Positions 47,905 through 58,310 of a stretch of DNA of 64,000 nt are shown piece after piece (positions within the stretch are counted from its first letter, which is position 1; the number at the start of each line of letters is the position of its first letter). Source of the stretch: Agarilytica sp033852175 (GTDB lineage Bacteria > Pseudomonadota > Gammaproteobacteria > Pseudomonadales > Cellvibrionaceae); assembly GCA_033852175.1 (NCBI GenBank), contig JAWSUY010000058.1:77085-141084 (forward strand), given 5' to 3'. The position numbers were made by a program, and so were the translations under genes. The notes beneath the pieces are model-generated. The model was not told the DNA's origin, did no database searches, and saw only the letters and a program-made list of their open reading frames with translations.

Positions 47905-49935
47905 ATGACCTATTCCAAAAAAGCGTTGATACTATTCCTGATATTCATCAGTTTAAGCCTGCGTATTGAAGCAAATGATGAGCCGATACTCAAGCTCGCT
48001 GAGCAAGAGAGAATGGGCGCTGTCGATGAATATATGATCAGCTTGGGGAGCCACCCCATTCATATCAAACATTTTGAATGGGAGTGGGGAAGCGCACGGA
48101 CGGTGGAACCGTTAAAAGCCGCCCCAATAGACACCGCCCACCAGGGTAGATCCGATATTAACGTGCCAGATACCTTTAGCTCAGCATTAGAGCCTATAGA
48201 CACATTGTCACCAGAAACTACAATTACAGAAGTCCCATCCGCCTATCCAGAAGTAAGCGCAACGTGGTATCGCCTCACGCTTAAAAATACACTGCATATA
48301 CAAAAAGACTGGGTTATCACAACAGCACTCACCCAAGCGCCTTTACTCAAAGTATATGCAGCATCCGATAATCAAAGTATTCTATTACTGGACATCAACA
48401 GCCAATCAAACTTTGCCGATCGTCATAATCACTATCGTGTACTGACCATTCCCCTAAGTTTCAACGCCAAAGAAACAAAAGTCATATACTTTCAATACCG
48501 GGGCATCGCTTCAAACCCAATTTTTCCAAAAGTGACAACGCCCGAAACACTGGAAAAACGTAACAGCTTATTTGAGTTTGCCAACGGCGTCGTTTTCGGT
48601 ACCGTCATCGTATTTTTCCTTTTCTTTTTTATGCAGTTTCTAGCGCGGCCCAGCAAGGTGATGGGTGTTTACTGCATGCTCGTGCTTTCCGTTGGTTTTC
48701 TTATCGCACAAATGACGGGCTACAATTTTAAATATCTTTGGCCCGAATCTGGCGAATTCAGCATACGATTTTCATCCGTAACAGGGGGCGTAACCTATAT
48801 TTGGTACTTCCTATTCGCCGTAACCCTTTTTAATCTGAAGAAACAATCATTAATTCTGTACCGGGGATTAATGACCGCAACTATTATAGCGGCTGCTTTT
48901 GTCATTCTTGGTTTTTTTACAGACGTTTCAAAATACCTCTCGGCATTTGCCATCGTAGCGTTACCATTACCGTTGGTGACGGGGATTATGGCGTTACGAA
49001 AAAAATTACCGTCCTCAATCTTCTTCCTTTGTGGCTCTATATTTCACTGCTCTTCGGCGTATATATTCGTGCTGACTATGATTGGGGTAGATCTGGGCTT
49101 GCACCGCAATATCTTTCCTGTAGCGGGTGTAGGCTTATTGCTTGATATTTGTCTGTTTGCGGGCGCATTAATATACCAATCAAAAGTCGTGCGGGATGAC
49201 CTAAGCCATAGTTTACAAAATAGAATTGTCGAAGCCGAAGAGCTTGCACAAATGGAAAGAGAGAAGTCAGCTTCATTAGCGAAGTTACAGGATTACACCT
49301 TACAATTGGCCGCAACAACTCACGACCTGACGCAACCCTTAGCCTCTATAAAAATGACCTTATCTGTTGTCGATGAAAACGAAAGTGCTGAGGCAAAATC
49401 GCGGATGCAAACGACGTTACGCTATACAGAAAAGATTTTACATTCCTTACTCAATACCACCAAAAAAGAATTCCTAGAGCTGGATCAGAGCTTAAAATTA
49501 AGCTCCCTGGGTGCAGAGTTAAAACTTAGGCATGACAATAAAGTCGAGGAGAAGGGGCTTGACCTACGGTTATTCTCTTCTGATGGACGGGTTAATTGCT
49601 CTTCTGTTGTTGTGAATCGAATCTTGGATAATCTCGTTTCGAATGCATTTCGTAATACCGAAAGAGGGGGCGTTCTCGTTTCTTTTCGGCGGCGTTCCAG
49701 TGGCGTATTAATTGAGGTCTGGGATACCGGGTCGGGAATCGATTCAGCTTTGCTTTCTGAGATTAGTCGACCATATTCTCAGTTAAATCATTCCGGTCAG
49801 GATACCGAAGGAATGGGCTTAGGTCTTTATATTGTGAAGGCCCTATGTGCTAATGCAGGTTATGCCTTATCCATACGGTCGCGTGTTGGTCGAGGCTCTT
49901 GCTTTGGTTTTATTGTTCCGGGCGTCGTTGTTTAA
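47905..49935 (+). CDS. 7TM-DISM sensor histidine kinase
   Basis: A 676-residue protein. Signal-like N-terminus, extracytoplasmic DISMED2-type domain (~45-200), seven hydrophobic helices (~220-415), a coiled region, HisKA with H-box TTHDLTQPLASIK, and HATPase (ILDNLVSNAFRNT, DTGSGI, GMGLGLYIVK). Divergent from the NarL-type regulator; together they form a two-component system of unknown signal. Confidence 0.85.
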   Translation: MTYSKKALILFLIFISLSLRIEANDEPILKLAEQERMGAVDEYMISLGSHPIHIKHFEWEWGSARTVEPLKAAPIDTAHQGRSDINVPDTFSSALEPIDTLSPETTITEVPSAYPEVSATWYRLTLKNTLHIQKDWVITTALTQAPLLKVYAASDNQSILLLDINSQSNFADRHNHYRVLTIPLSFNAKETKVIYFQYRGIASNPIFPKVTTPETLEKRNSLFEFANGVVFGTVIVFFLFFFMQFLARPSKVMGVYCMLVLSVGFLIAQMTGYNFKYLWPESGEFSIRFSSVTGGVTYIWYFLFAVTLFNLKKQSLILYRGLMTATIIAAAFVILGFFTDVSKYLSAFAIVALPLPLVTGIMALRKKLPSSIFFLCGSIFHCSSAYIFVLTMIGVDLGLHRNIFPVAGVGLLLDICLFAGALIYQSKVVRDDLSHSLQNRIVEAEELAQMEREKSASLAKLQDYTLQLAATTHDLTQPLASIKMTLSVVDENESAEAKSRMQTTLRYTEKILHSLLNTTKKEFLELDQSLKLSSLGAELKLRHDNKVEEKGLDLRLFSSDGRVNCSSVVVNRILDNLVSNAFRNTERGGVLVSFRRRSSGVLIEVWDTGSGIDSALLSEISRPYSQLNHSGQDTEGMGLGLYIVKALCANAGYALSIRSRVGRGSCFGFIVPGVVV

Positions 49936-50262
49936 TTTAGCGTTTTATAATCCCTTTACTTTCTACTTGCCCAGGGCTCCATCTCGCGTTGAGAACCAAT
50001 TTTATGGCGCTCTTTAGGTGCTTCAAAATACTCGAAAAATACACACGACCAAGGCCGTGGAGCGTACACAGAAGCATTTACAGCGTGCCTTTCCCGTAGA
50101 GTATCCTTGACTGAATATTATATCGAAGTCAGCAGTGTTCTTTTATATTGCCTCGTTAGTGTATGTAAACTCTCGGCTCATCCAAAACGACAAGCACGAC
50201 CACAATCTCAAGCCAAAACCTCAAGCAAAAACAAATGAACGAAATACCATCTACCCCTTCCA

Positions 50263-50284
50263 AAATACGTAATTTTACGTATTT
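50263..50284. promoter_or_regulatory. Perfect palindrome, candidate operator
   Basis: AAATACGTAA, 2-bp spacer, TTACGTATTT: a perfect 10-bp inverted repeat without a T-run suited to termination. It lies in a gap (49936-50525) with no other recognisable gene. The regulated gene is unknown. Confidence 0.4.
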
Positions 50285-50525
50285 CAGGCAAAAGCCAAAC
50301 TATCTACTATTACCCCTGTTGGACGCCAATGGATCTCAATACGGAAGTTAGCACAAAGCTAAGGAAGGGCTCGGCATCGGAGCTGTGAGGGACGTTATAG
50401 TTGTTGTAGAGGACCTAAATGAGCACATGGACGTGCAAACATAAACACAGCAACTCAGTACGACAGGGAGTTGGCGGCGTAAAGCCAAAACTGAAACAAA
50501 CAGAATATTGTTGCAAGAGACAAAT

Positions 50526-50606
50526 ATGAAACTGGATCGATATATCGTAATTGGCTACGTGATAGTTGCGTTATTCATACTGCAATCGTGCGTGGGAAGT
50601 GGGTAA
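50526..50606 (+). CDS. Tiny putative lipoprotein (26 aa)
   Basis: The frame reads MKLDRYIV, a hydrophobic helix, LQSCVGSG and stop. LQSC is a lipobox with Cys22, so the mature peptide would be only CVGSG. AAGAGA lies 7 bp upstream. Small entericidin-like lipoproteins have this layout. Not supported by homology; it could be chance. Confidence 0.35.
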   Translation: MKLDRYIVIGYVIVALFILQSCVGSG

Positions 50607-50753
50607 TTGCGTGTTGTTTTACAAAATCGTAACAGATTAACGTAATACCATCGTGCAAACTTATAACGTGGTTCGAACCGACATCCTCTTTTTATTCTTT
50701 TAAAGAGAGGCACAGGTAAGCGACTAAACATTGGAACAGTAAAAGGCCAGGAT

Positions 50754-52328
50754 ATGATGACTAACAAACTAATCGGAACAGTAGCGTTCGCCTTAATTCT
50801 TAGTGCTTGCGGGGGCGGTGGCGGTGGTAGCTCGCCAACAGGTCCGGAAGGCGGAACAACTGGAACAGGAAACACAGCCTCAGGCTCTAGCTCAGATGGC
50901 ACGACAACTTCATCTACGAGCTTAACGACGAACTATACTGTGCTCGCCACTTTTGCCCCCAATCCACCACCTGCTGAAGAAGGTCCGGGGACGGTAGACG
51001 GTAATTTCTTCTTCTTTTCATACGATGATTCAGGTAGCACCGCATCAAAAGACCTAGCTGTTTTTAGTATCAATAACGGAATGTTACCCCAGGCAAGTCT
51101 GGGCCGACCATACGAATATTTAAGCGCAGAAGAGTTTTCACATTTTGATGAGACAAACGTTGGGCCGTTTGAAGTTTCCATAGGGCTTCATGCCTTCGAG
51201 CAGAATGGAATTCCCTTAGGTGAAGATACATTGTTAAAGCTTTCGGAAGAAGGTAATGGCGCAGTTTACGCTTTAGGTGTAAACCTTACCGGGCCAATAA
51301 TGACCAAGCAAGAGCGTCCGAATGTGGTGTTAACCATACTCGTTGATATTTCTGGATCGATGTCTTCATCATATGCCAACGAAACACGGTCAGATGTTAG
51401 CTCACTACTAGACGTTACAAAGTATGCATTAACCGCTTTGCCCGAAAGCTTGAAAGAGGGTGATGAAATCAACATAGTGACCTTCAATCACGCGGCAAGC
51501 ATTCGACTTGAATCCGATTTATTTGATGAGAGCGTATATCAAAGCGTTGTCGAATCGCTCAGAGTTGACGGTAGTACCAATCTCGATATTGGTATCGAAT
51601 TGGCCTATGAAGTCGCTAACCGACGCTATCAACCCGAAAAATCAAACCGCGTCATTATCATAACTGATGCCTATGCCAACACCGGTGTTGTTGACCCGGC
51701 GGTCATCTCACAAAGTACAACCATCAATAGCGCAGAAGGAATTTATTTCGCAGGTATTGGCGTCGGCAGCCAATTCAATGATGCCTTCCTTAATGAGTTA
51801 ACCGATATAGGGAAAGGCGTCTATTCAGCAATGATTACCCCGGAAGATGGCCGACGCATATTTACCCAAGATTTTTCACGCTTTATTGATCATGCCGTTT
51901 CAGATGTTCGTTTTAGGCTGGATTTTCCCAACGGCTTTAGCCATTTATTATCAGCCGCAGAAGAAGTATCTACCGTCGCTGAAGACGTGCAAACGATAAA
52001 CTTTTCATTTAACGACTCCCAATTCTTCTTTGAATTATTCTCCACGCCGAACAGCTGGAGCTCTGATGACGAGTTTATTCTAGAAGTAAGTTATGTCGAT
52101 AATGAGGGAGAGCGCGTATCACACGAGCTCTCCCAAACAGTTGATACGCTTTTAGGTGCGGAGAAATCTCAAATAGTTGCCGCAGCCGCTGTTTCTGTTT
52201 TAGCGAGGTTAGTGTCAGGCGCGATAGAATGTAGCGATGTTACCGGCAGTGCTTTATACGCATTCAATATAGAAGACGAAATATTCGAAAACTACAAAGG
52301 GCTGATTGAACAATACTGTTCAATTTAA
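50754..52328 (+). CDS. VWA-domain lipoprotein
   Basis: A 524-residue protein with lipobox (LILSAC, Cys19), a Gly/Ser/Thr-rich linker, and a von Willebrand A domain with MIDAS residues DISGS (198-202), followed by YfbK-like C-terminal features (TDAYANTG, GIGVGSQFND). An AGG upstream of ATGATG serves as ribosome-binding site. It is likely an outer-membrane or surface lipoprotein that binds partners through a metal-ion site. Confidence 0.8.
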   Translation: MMTNKLIGTVAFALILSACGGGGGGSSPTGPEGGTTGTGNTASGSSSDGTTTSSTSLTTNYTVLATFAPNPPPAEEGPGTVDGNFFFFSYDDSGSTASKDLAVFSINNGMLPQASLGRPYEYLSAEEFSHFDETNVGPFEVSIGLHAFEQNGIPLGEDTLLKLSEEGNGAVYALGVNLTGPIMTKQERPNVVLTILVDISGSMSSSYANETRSDVSSLLDVTKYALTALPESLKEGDEINIVTFNHAASIRLESDLFDESVYQSVVESLRVDGSTNLDIGIELAYEVANRRYQPEKSNRVIIITDAYANTGVVDPAVISQSTTINSAEGIYFAGIGVGSQFNDAFLNELTDIGKGVYSAMITPEDGRRIFTQDFSRFIDHAVSDVRFRLDFPNGFSHLLSAAEEVSTVAEDVQTINFSFNDSQFFFELFSTPNSWSSDDEFILEVSYVDNEGERVSHELSQTVDTLLGAEKSQIVAAAAVSVLARLVSGAIECSDVTGSALYAFNIEDEIFENYKGLIEQYCSI

Positions 52329-52425
52329 TCCTGCTGGAGTAAGCGAGGGGCGGCCCTCGTTACTTCTGCGTTAAGAAAAGGGACTTCTCAGCGAGACCTA
52401 AACCATATAAAGGATGTGAGCGCGG

Positions 52426-53640
52426 TTAAAACATCGTATCGATTGAAAATCTAAGTGTATGTGGGTCTGTACTAATTTCTTGGGCCTCAGTCGAATCGAA
52501 GAAGCGTTTTGAAAAGTCTAACTTCAGGGCCACAGAAGAATTGACATCATACCGAGCGCCAAGCGTCATCGTGTTGCTTTCTTCTTCTTGAGAATTGATA
52601 ACAAAAGCTGCCCCACCAACAAAAACTGCGGCCCCAGGAAGTTCTTCTAAATCTACGGTTCCCATTAGATTGTTTAGGAATTCTTCATTTCCATTATCTT
52701 TTTGACGCTCATACGTTAGATGAAAAGTCGCGTTACCAAATTTTAATCCGCTAGTTAAGTAACTGGAGACAAACTCACCAATAAAAGAATCATCTAGCGT
52801 TACTTTTGTGTGCTCACCAGAGACAAACCAATGCTGTTTATCCACCTTAAAACTTACGCCGTAAAATACGCCTTTATCCTCTTCAGCTAGAAACCCATCG
52901 ACAAAAGCACCCAGTTCAAATGCCGTTAAACCCGCTGCAATTTCATCAACACCCTCATTTTGCAATGTAATATCGCCCCGAAAATAAGTCGCCCTAAATG
53001 AAAGCCAGCTATTTCCCAGTGACCATGCAAGGCCACCAACATTCTTTGATTCGGAATTAGAAGGGGAACCACTGATGAGAAGTTCATCTTCGGTGCTACC
53101 AAAAACAAGTTGTAAGCTAGAATCCCAATCACCTATATAATGATTCAACTGAAGATTGACGCCTTCCACTGTTGATAAAAATAGATCGTACACAGACTCA
53201 GGGGGGCGAATCCAATGGTAGGCATGACCAACCTCGAGATAATCTGAATAATGAAAAAGAGGGAGGCGGATTTTCCCGACATTAACGCGAGAAGCATCAC
53301 CAAAATCGTACGTCACAAATGCCCACTCCATCTCAAAGTTAAAATCATCGACACCACGTGATATTGCCTGTGCCGTAATGGAAAACCCATCGCCAAGTTT
53401 GCTAATCGCCTGCAGCGCTATCTTTGACTCAGGTCTAAAATTCAAATCTTGGTCATAGTCATAGAGATAATATTCTTTACCTCCTGTTAGTGTCGCATCA
53501 TCCGTACCTATACCGCCTGTTAACGAAGCAAAACCATTCCATTGTAAGTCAGCAGCGTGGCTTAACGATGGCACGATAAGAAACAAAACAAATACGCTAT
53601 ATATGGCGGTCCTAGTATTTTTGTGGACTTTTTTATTCAT
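52426..53640 (-). CDS. Outer-membrane porin-like protein
   Basis: A 404-residue protein (ATG 53640; a longer frame to 53670 exists) with a signal peptide ending SHAAD and a series of amphipathic beta strands ending in a terminal Phe. It starts 72 bp after the PstS-like gene stop on the same strand. The chemoreceptor gene is divergent. Such porin/PstS-like/chemoreceptor clusters are common in marine gammaproteobacteria; substrate unknown. Confidence 0.7.
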   Translation of the reverse strand: MNKKVHKNTRTAIYSVFVLFLIVPSLSHAADLQWNGFASLTGGIGTDDATLTGGKEYYLYDYDQDLNFRPESKIALQAISKLGDGFSITAQAISRGVDDFNFEMEWAFVTYDFGDASRVNVGKIRLPLFHYSDYLEVGHAYHWIRPPESVYDLFLSTVEGVNLQLNHYIGDWDSSLQLVFGSTEDELLISGSPSNSESKNVGGLAWSLGNSWLSFRATYFRGDITLQNEGVDEIAAGLTAFELGAFVDGFLAEEDKGVFYGVSFKVDKQHWFVSGEHTKVTLDDSFIGEFVSSYLTSGLKFGNATFHLTYERQKDNGNEEFLNNLMGTVDLEELPGAAVFVGGAAFVINSQEEESNTMTLGARYDVNSSVALKLDFSKRFFDSTEAQEISTDPHTLRFSIDTMF

Positions 53641-53712
53641 GATCGGTCTCTTAATTTCGGGGGATATCATATCGAAATTACTGGCGTATTGAGTATTGAA
53701 TGGCGCGATAAA

Positions 53713-54156
53713 TTATTCAATTTTCATTAGTACCTTTACAGTATCATCTACCGATGATTCATCAATGTACGCAATTGCTTTTACGTGCTGGCTTAACCAC
53801 TGCTTTATGTCTGCATCTGACTGAAATACTTTTGGAGGAAAACGTTTACCTGAGAAGATAAGGCGCCCCCAATACGCTTTAAGCTGGTAAGCATTTTTGT
53901 GGGTGATTTTTTCGTGAAAACTGGCGTGGATGTCAGTTTTGTCGTTGCGCTCAGTCGGTTCTACCTCCTGACCATTAACACGAGCCACCTTGCCGAGCCA
54001 AACACGCATTGCTTGCTTGTCCGTTATGCCAACCAAGGAGGATTCTTTTGCTGCCACAATCACAGTGGCGCTAATGGTGGCGCCAGAATAAATGGTAGCA
54101 CTAAGTAGCGTCAATGTAACAATGACTAACCTGTAGTTAAGTAATAACAGCCTCAT
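53713..54156 (-). CDS. Small PstS-like periplasmic protein
   Basis: A 147-residue protein with a signal peptide (~1-30) and the pattern of short phosphate ABC-transporter substrate-binding-like proteins (MRVWLGKVARVNGQEVEP, AYQLKAYWGRLIFSGKRFPPKVF, AIAYIDESSVDD). Much shorter than full PstS (~300). Probably in one operon with the porin gene after it. Confidence 0.75.
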   Translation of the reverse strand: MRLLLLNYRLVIVTLTLLSATIYSGATISATVIVAAKESSLVGITDKQAMRVWLGKVARVNGQEVEPTERNDKTDIHASFHEKITHKNAYQLKAYWGRLIFSGKRFPPKVFQSDADIKQWLSQHVKAIAYIDESSVDDTVKVLMKIE

Positions 54157-54497
54157 TATCCGCCCTCATTGAAGCCAAAATAGATTTTTAATCGAGTTTT
54201 TATACAGAAAAAGTGTAGCCGAGAGAAAATATAGCGCAAGGAGATTTAACGCAACAAATAGTGGAAAGCCGCTCGCTTCATGACTAATCTCTATGGGTGA
54301 GGGGTAGGTTTTTCATTACAATTAGTTGGATTTATTAAGCAAGGTACAGTTAATAAAAATGCGAGTCGATTTCATCGCGGAATTGACTAAATCCAATTTT
54401 AATCGCCTATATTCTTCTTGGTTCTGATGGCTGTCATTGCTTATGCTGGTTGGCGCTGTAGTAAGTCAGGAAATAGTTAGCTTATATAGAGTAGGTA

Positions 54498-56114
54498 GTG
54501 AACGTGCTTAAGAATCTAAGCCTTTTTAGCAAAATATTCTTCGTTGGCATTATCGGCATCGTTATTTTCGTGCTGTACTTTTGTTATACATATTCCGTAA
54601 GTAAGGCGACTAATGCACGAATCAATTCCATTCGTGAATACCAGTTTCCTATCGTTGAGAAAGTCGACCAAGCCGTTTCAGATTTACAAACAGTTAAAGA
54701 TATGCTCATTAGTGCATTAACCGCGAGTGATCAGGAGCTTTATACGCAAGCCGAAACACTGTCTGAACAGCTGGCCGATAATTTAAAGAGCATTTCGGTC
54801 TTAGCAAAAGCTGGAGGTGGGAGCGAGGAAAACTTAACGGGCGCGTTTGAAAGATATCGTAGCGCTGCGTTATCGCTTACCAGAGGAATGATGGCGGACG
54901 ACATTGATTACGCCAATCTCGCCGACAAAGGCGCAGAAATGAATGATAGCTATGATGTTTTCCAGAAAGAGATCACGCGGGCAAGAAAAAGCGCAAAAAA
55001 CGCACTCAGGGAAAATTTGGCCAACACAGAGAAGGAGCAAAAAGAGTCCCTTAATTTTGGTTTCGGCTTAGGGTGTTTCGGCGTACTACTTTTGATTTCA
55101 ATTTCCTTTTATATAGCCAAGCTAGAAGCGGGGGCGATTAACAATGTAACCGAGAGGCTGACTGATATGGCTGAAGGTGATGCTGATCTTACGTTTAGGC
55201 TACCCGAAAGTAAAAATGAAGTTGGATTTCTCATGGCGGGATTCAATAATTTCGTTGCAACTCTTCAAAGCCTCATTGGTGATACAAAATGTGTGGCGCT
55301 ACAGCTCGATGATCATACATCGGCATTATGGAAAATTGCTGCAAAAACGAGTACGGAAATGAAAAACCAACAAGCTGAGATTGTTGAACTCTCCACAGTC
55401 GTTCTTGAAATGTCCGCAAAAGCGGAGGATGTACACTCAAATGCGACACTCGCGTCGGAATGCACATCCGAAGCCCGAATCCAGGCCAGTCAAACGCGAG
55501 ATGTCATTGATTCAAATACCCGTACGATTGTCGAATTAGCTTCGTCGTTGCAGTCAGCAAAAACGGTAATTGACCATCTTAAAGACGAAACTAACAATAT
55601 TGGTTCAGTGCTGGGCGTTATTCGGGGTATAGCTGACCAAACAAACTTGCTGGCACTGAATGCTGCCATAGAAGCTGCTCGTGCAGGTGAGCAGGGTAGA
55701 GGGTTTGCCGTTGTGGCAGATGAGGTGCGCAACTTAGCTCAGCGGACTCAAGAATCAACCTTAGAAATCGACAATATGATCGCGCGCCTACAGAAAGGTA
55801 CAGAAGAGGCGGTTAACGTAATTTACAGTAGCCAAAAACGAGCTGAATCCAGTGTAGAAAAATCCAATCTTATGGAAGATGCCCTGGCGAAAATTATCGA
55901 CATGGTAAATCGTATAGACGACATGAATACTCAAGTATCCATAGCGGCCAAAGAACAAGGCATTATGGCGATCGACGTTAATGAAAATATTGAAAAAATC
56001 ACACGTGTATCCGAAGAGAGTGTGGCCCAATCTAACCTGACAAGTTCAACATCCATGGCGCTGAGTCTTACTACGGAAAACCTCGTTAGCCGGGTTGGGA
56101 AATTCAAAATTTAA
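54498..56114 (+). CDS. Methyl-accepting chemotaxis protein
   Basis: A 538-residue chemoreceptor starting at GTG. Two transmembrane helices (~10-30 and ~185-205), a helical periplasmic domain, HAMP, and the signalling hairpin (DQTNLLALNAAIEAARAGE, GFAVVADEVRNLAQRTQEST). Divergent from the PstS-like/porin pair; the gap 54157-54497 holds both promoters. Confidence 0.9.
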   Translation: MNVLKNLSLFSKIFFVGIIGIVIFVLYFCYTYSVSKATNARINSIREYQFPIVEKVDQAVSDLQTVKDMLISALTASDQELYTQAETLSEQLADNLKSISVLAKAGGGSEENLTGAFERYRSAALSLTRGMMADDIDYANLADKGAEMNDSYDVFQKEITRARKSAKNALRENLANTEKEQKESLNFGFGLGCFGVLLLISISFYIAKLEAGAINNVTERLTDMAEGDADLTFRLPESKNEVGFLMAGFNNFVATLQSLIGDTKCVALQLDDHTSALWKIAAKTSTEMKNQQAEIVELSTVVLEMSAKAEDVHSNATLASECTSEARIQASQTRDVIDSNTRTIVELASSLQSAKTVIDHLKDETNNIGSVLGVIRGIADQTNLLALNAAIEAARAGEQGRGFAVVADEVRNLAQRTQESTLEIDNMIARLQKGTEEAVNVIYSSQKRAESSVEKSNLMEDALAKIIDMVNRIDDMNTQVSIAAKEQGIMAIDVNENIEKITRVSEESVAQSNLTSSTSMALSLTTENLVSRVGKFKI

Positions 56115-56158
56115 AGCTGTAGCAGCCAGTGTTAAAATTGATTTTTGTAACCAGGTAA

Positions 56159-56767
56159 TTACGTCATTGGCTGTCGAATAATTGTTTTCCAGTTTTCAGG
56201 GGCGGCTCGCCGAATATCACTCAGATACACCTCATGATGCTTGCCTCTTCGTTCACTCCCCCTCTCGCGAATATAATCATGCACACGCTCAACCGTTGGC
56301 CCTTCTTCAGAGAACGGGCCGATATGCAATGTTTGTGCGACCTTGCCTTCATCAAAAGCCGTAAATCGTGCGAGCGCTAAAGCGCTGGGGTTTTTCTTTT
56401 TCTTGACGGATGCGATCGTAGATTGAACCATATCTTCCGTCACCAGCTCGGGCTGCATGATCATTAATGTCCACTGCCAGCTGTCTTTTTTGTCCTCTGT
56501 GAAAACTGACATATCGTCTGCCCACCATAAACCTTCCAGTGGAAGCACTCCGTAATCGATTCCGATCTCTCCCTTTTTGATCATAAATTTTAAGGTATAC
56601 GAAAGCGGGTAGAGCGCTTCAATCGCATCCTGAAATTCCTTATTTCCCGGCTTGCCTTTACCGTCAATCATAAGGTAGTTCATTGTCGGCATTTCCACCG
56701 TTTCGACCTTTTTAGCCGAAGGGCGGTAAAGGTGCTTAAGTTCTTTTTTGTAATCAATTTTGCTCAT
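56159..56767 (-). CDS. GyrI-like domain protein
   Basis: A 202-residue protein: MNYLMIDGKGKPG, LYPLSYTLKF, LEGLWWADD, LHIGPFSEEGPTVERVHDYI. Matches GyrI-like small-molecule-binding proteins, stand-alone form. Cytoplasmic; ligand unknown. Confidence 0.8.
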   Translation of the reverse strand: MSKIDYKKELKHLYRPSAKKVETVEMPTMNYLMIDGKGKPGNKEFQDAIEALYPLSYTLKFMIKKGEIGIDYGVLPLEGLWWADDMSVFTEDKKDSWQWTLMIMQPELVTEDMVQSTIASVKKKKNPSALALARFTAFDEGKVAQTLHIGPFSEEGPTVERVHDYIRERGSERRGKHHEVYLSDIRRAAPENWKTIIRQPMT

Positions 56768-56956
56768 CGGGTTTCCGTAAGAATGGGGTTTTTATACTGG
56801 TAGATGTAGAGCCGAAAGACATGGTGATGCACTGACCGGGTATGCAAAGGGTTTTGTCTGGAGTAAACCTGCTCATTGAACTTCAGGTGTTGATTTTGAC
56901 GTTATTATTGAGCGAAGCCGCTACGCGACCAAATAACGCCCCCTAAAATTTCAACA

Positions 56957-57000
56957 ATAACTCCTCTACGTACTTAAGCCCGAGTACGTAGAGGAGTTAT
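56957..57000. repeat. Perfect 18-bp hairpin
   Basis: ATAACTCCTCTACGTACT and its exact inverted copy (56983-57000) with an 8-nt loop. It sits directly before the integrase-like remnant and may be a mobile-element end. Confidence 0.85.
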
Positions 57001-57003
57001 CTG

Positions 57004-57093
57004 ATGAACAAAGCACAGAAAGCCAAGTTTAATTCACTGCATATGTTATTGGAAGAATATATCGTGTTGGTGTGGTCTGCTATTGAAGTGTGA
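57004..57093 (+). pseudogene. Truncated integrase-like N-terminus
   Basis: A 29-residue frame beginning MNKAQKAKFNSLHMLL. This resembles, from memory, the N-terminus of tyrosine recombinases of MNKAQKAKF type; the rest is absent. A 10-G run and TATATACCCC follow. The 56768-57179 gap has no other gene. Confidence 0.4.
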
Positions 57094-57179
57094 TTTTTTT
57101 TGGGGGGGGGGTATATACCCCTTCCCCAGATGATCGAGCGAGGTATCTCAGGTTAATTGTTACGCTGACCGTAAAAGTT

Positions 57180-57839
57180 TCAGCACCAACTAGCTTCATC
57201 TACAGGGTTCTTTAAAAGCTCCTCTATATTTGCAAGAAGAACACGGTACCCTACGTTGCCGAATAAGGTCTGACGGCCACCATCAATGACATAACTCGGG
57301 CTGCCTTTTATGCTCTGTTTCTTCGACACTTGGTAATCATGCATTAGCGCGGCCATAGCAGAACCTTCATGAATGCATGTTTTGACTTTATCCTGATCTA
57401 AACCACTTGCTTTAACCACGTCACAGAGGACTTCTAGGTTACCAACGTCCTCCGCATTTACAAAAAATGCTTGTCTAAATTTTAATGTTATGTCGATACT
57501 TTTGGTTTTTCCGTAAACTATTTCAACGGCTTTTAGTGCCAAATGAGCATTCGCGGAAGTAATAGGTTTAACGTCTGTCCATATTTTAGAATTGATAGGG
57601 GCATCTTCAAATATAGAAGCTGATTTTTTTACATGATCGGAGAAGCCGACATACCCACCTTTTGTTTTCCATTGCGTATCAATTTTTGTTGGTACGTCAC
57701 CAAATATATCAACGTAGCGATATCGAATTTCAATTTTGCTACCGAGCTCATGAATCAGCTCATCGATACGTCGTTGCGCAATCCAAGCCCAAACACAAAG
57801 AATGTCGGTGTAATAATCTATGACCAGAGGTTTATTCAT
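57180..57839 (-). CDS. DsbA/FrnE-like thioredoxin-fold protein
   Basis: A 219-residue protein of the DsbA/2-hydroxychromene-2-carboxylate isomerase family: MNKPLVIDYYTDILCVWAWIA. The CxxC is reduced to CVWA, so only one active-site Cys remains. The later SIKGSPSYVIDGG carries the cis-Pro loop. No signal peptide; cytoplasmic. Confidence 0.75.
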   Translation of the reverse strand: MNKPLVIDYYTDILCVWAWIAQRRIDELIHELGSKIEIRYRYVDIFGDVPTKIDTQWKTKGGYVGFSDHVKKSASIFEDAPINSKIWTDVKPITSANAHLALKAVEIVYGKTKSIDITLKFRQAFFVNAEDVGNLEVLCDVVKASGLDQDKVKTCIHEGSAMAALMHDYQVSKKQSIKGSPSYVIDGGRQTLFGNVGYRVLLANIEELLKNPVDEASWC

Positions 57840-57994
57840 AGGAGCCCTTAACGCAGTAATAGTCTGCGCTGTCTGCTTTTAGTGTGTTGTGAGGAAATAC
57901 TCTTTTGGAAAAGGTATCTCATACAAAAATTCGCCTTTGCCTGATAGTGTGATTACCCATCTAGTGCATGCCATGATAATTTTATGCCGACCAA

Positions 57995-58105
57995 CTAGAA
58001 TATGCCGATAAATAGGCAGGTAGGCGAGCTTATTTGTTTTCCGGAATGTTTCTCATTCATTTTCTTCGGCATGCCACAACTTTGGCAATTTTTATAAGTT
58101 TTCAT
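57995..58105 (-). pseudogene. Truncated zinc-ribbon protein
   Basis: A 36-residue frame starting MKTYKNCQSCGMP, the start of a common zinc-ribbon family, then losing the pattern before the second Cys pair. Probably a truncated copy. The 57840-58310 region also has a short (CAACCAAT) tract at about 58274-58305. Confidence 0.4.
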
Positions 58106-58310
58106 GAGCGTTCTCGTCATTTATAATGCTCACAGCATCAGAAGAAAAAAGAAAAGGGAATCTTTTTCTGCCGTGACTGCCTGTATTTGTTGTAGGGTGA
58201 CTATCGATATCCGTATGCCTGGAACGTGACTTGCGGGTTGCAGGACCCCAATTGGATTTACTATAAAATCAAACCAACCAACCCATCAACCAATCAACCA
58301 ATCAACCTGA

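Noticed and set aside
49936..50525. Possible sixth copy of the intergenic element near 50360-50520
   Set aside because: Only loose resemblance (GGGACGT, ATGGACGTGC); no conserved core and no arms.
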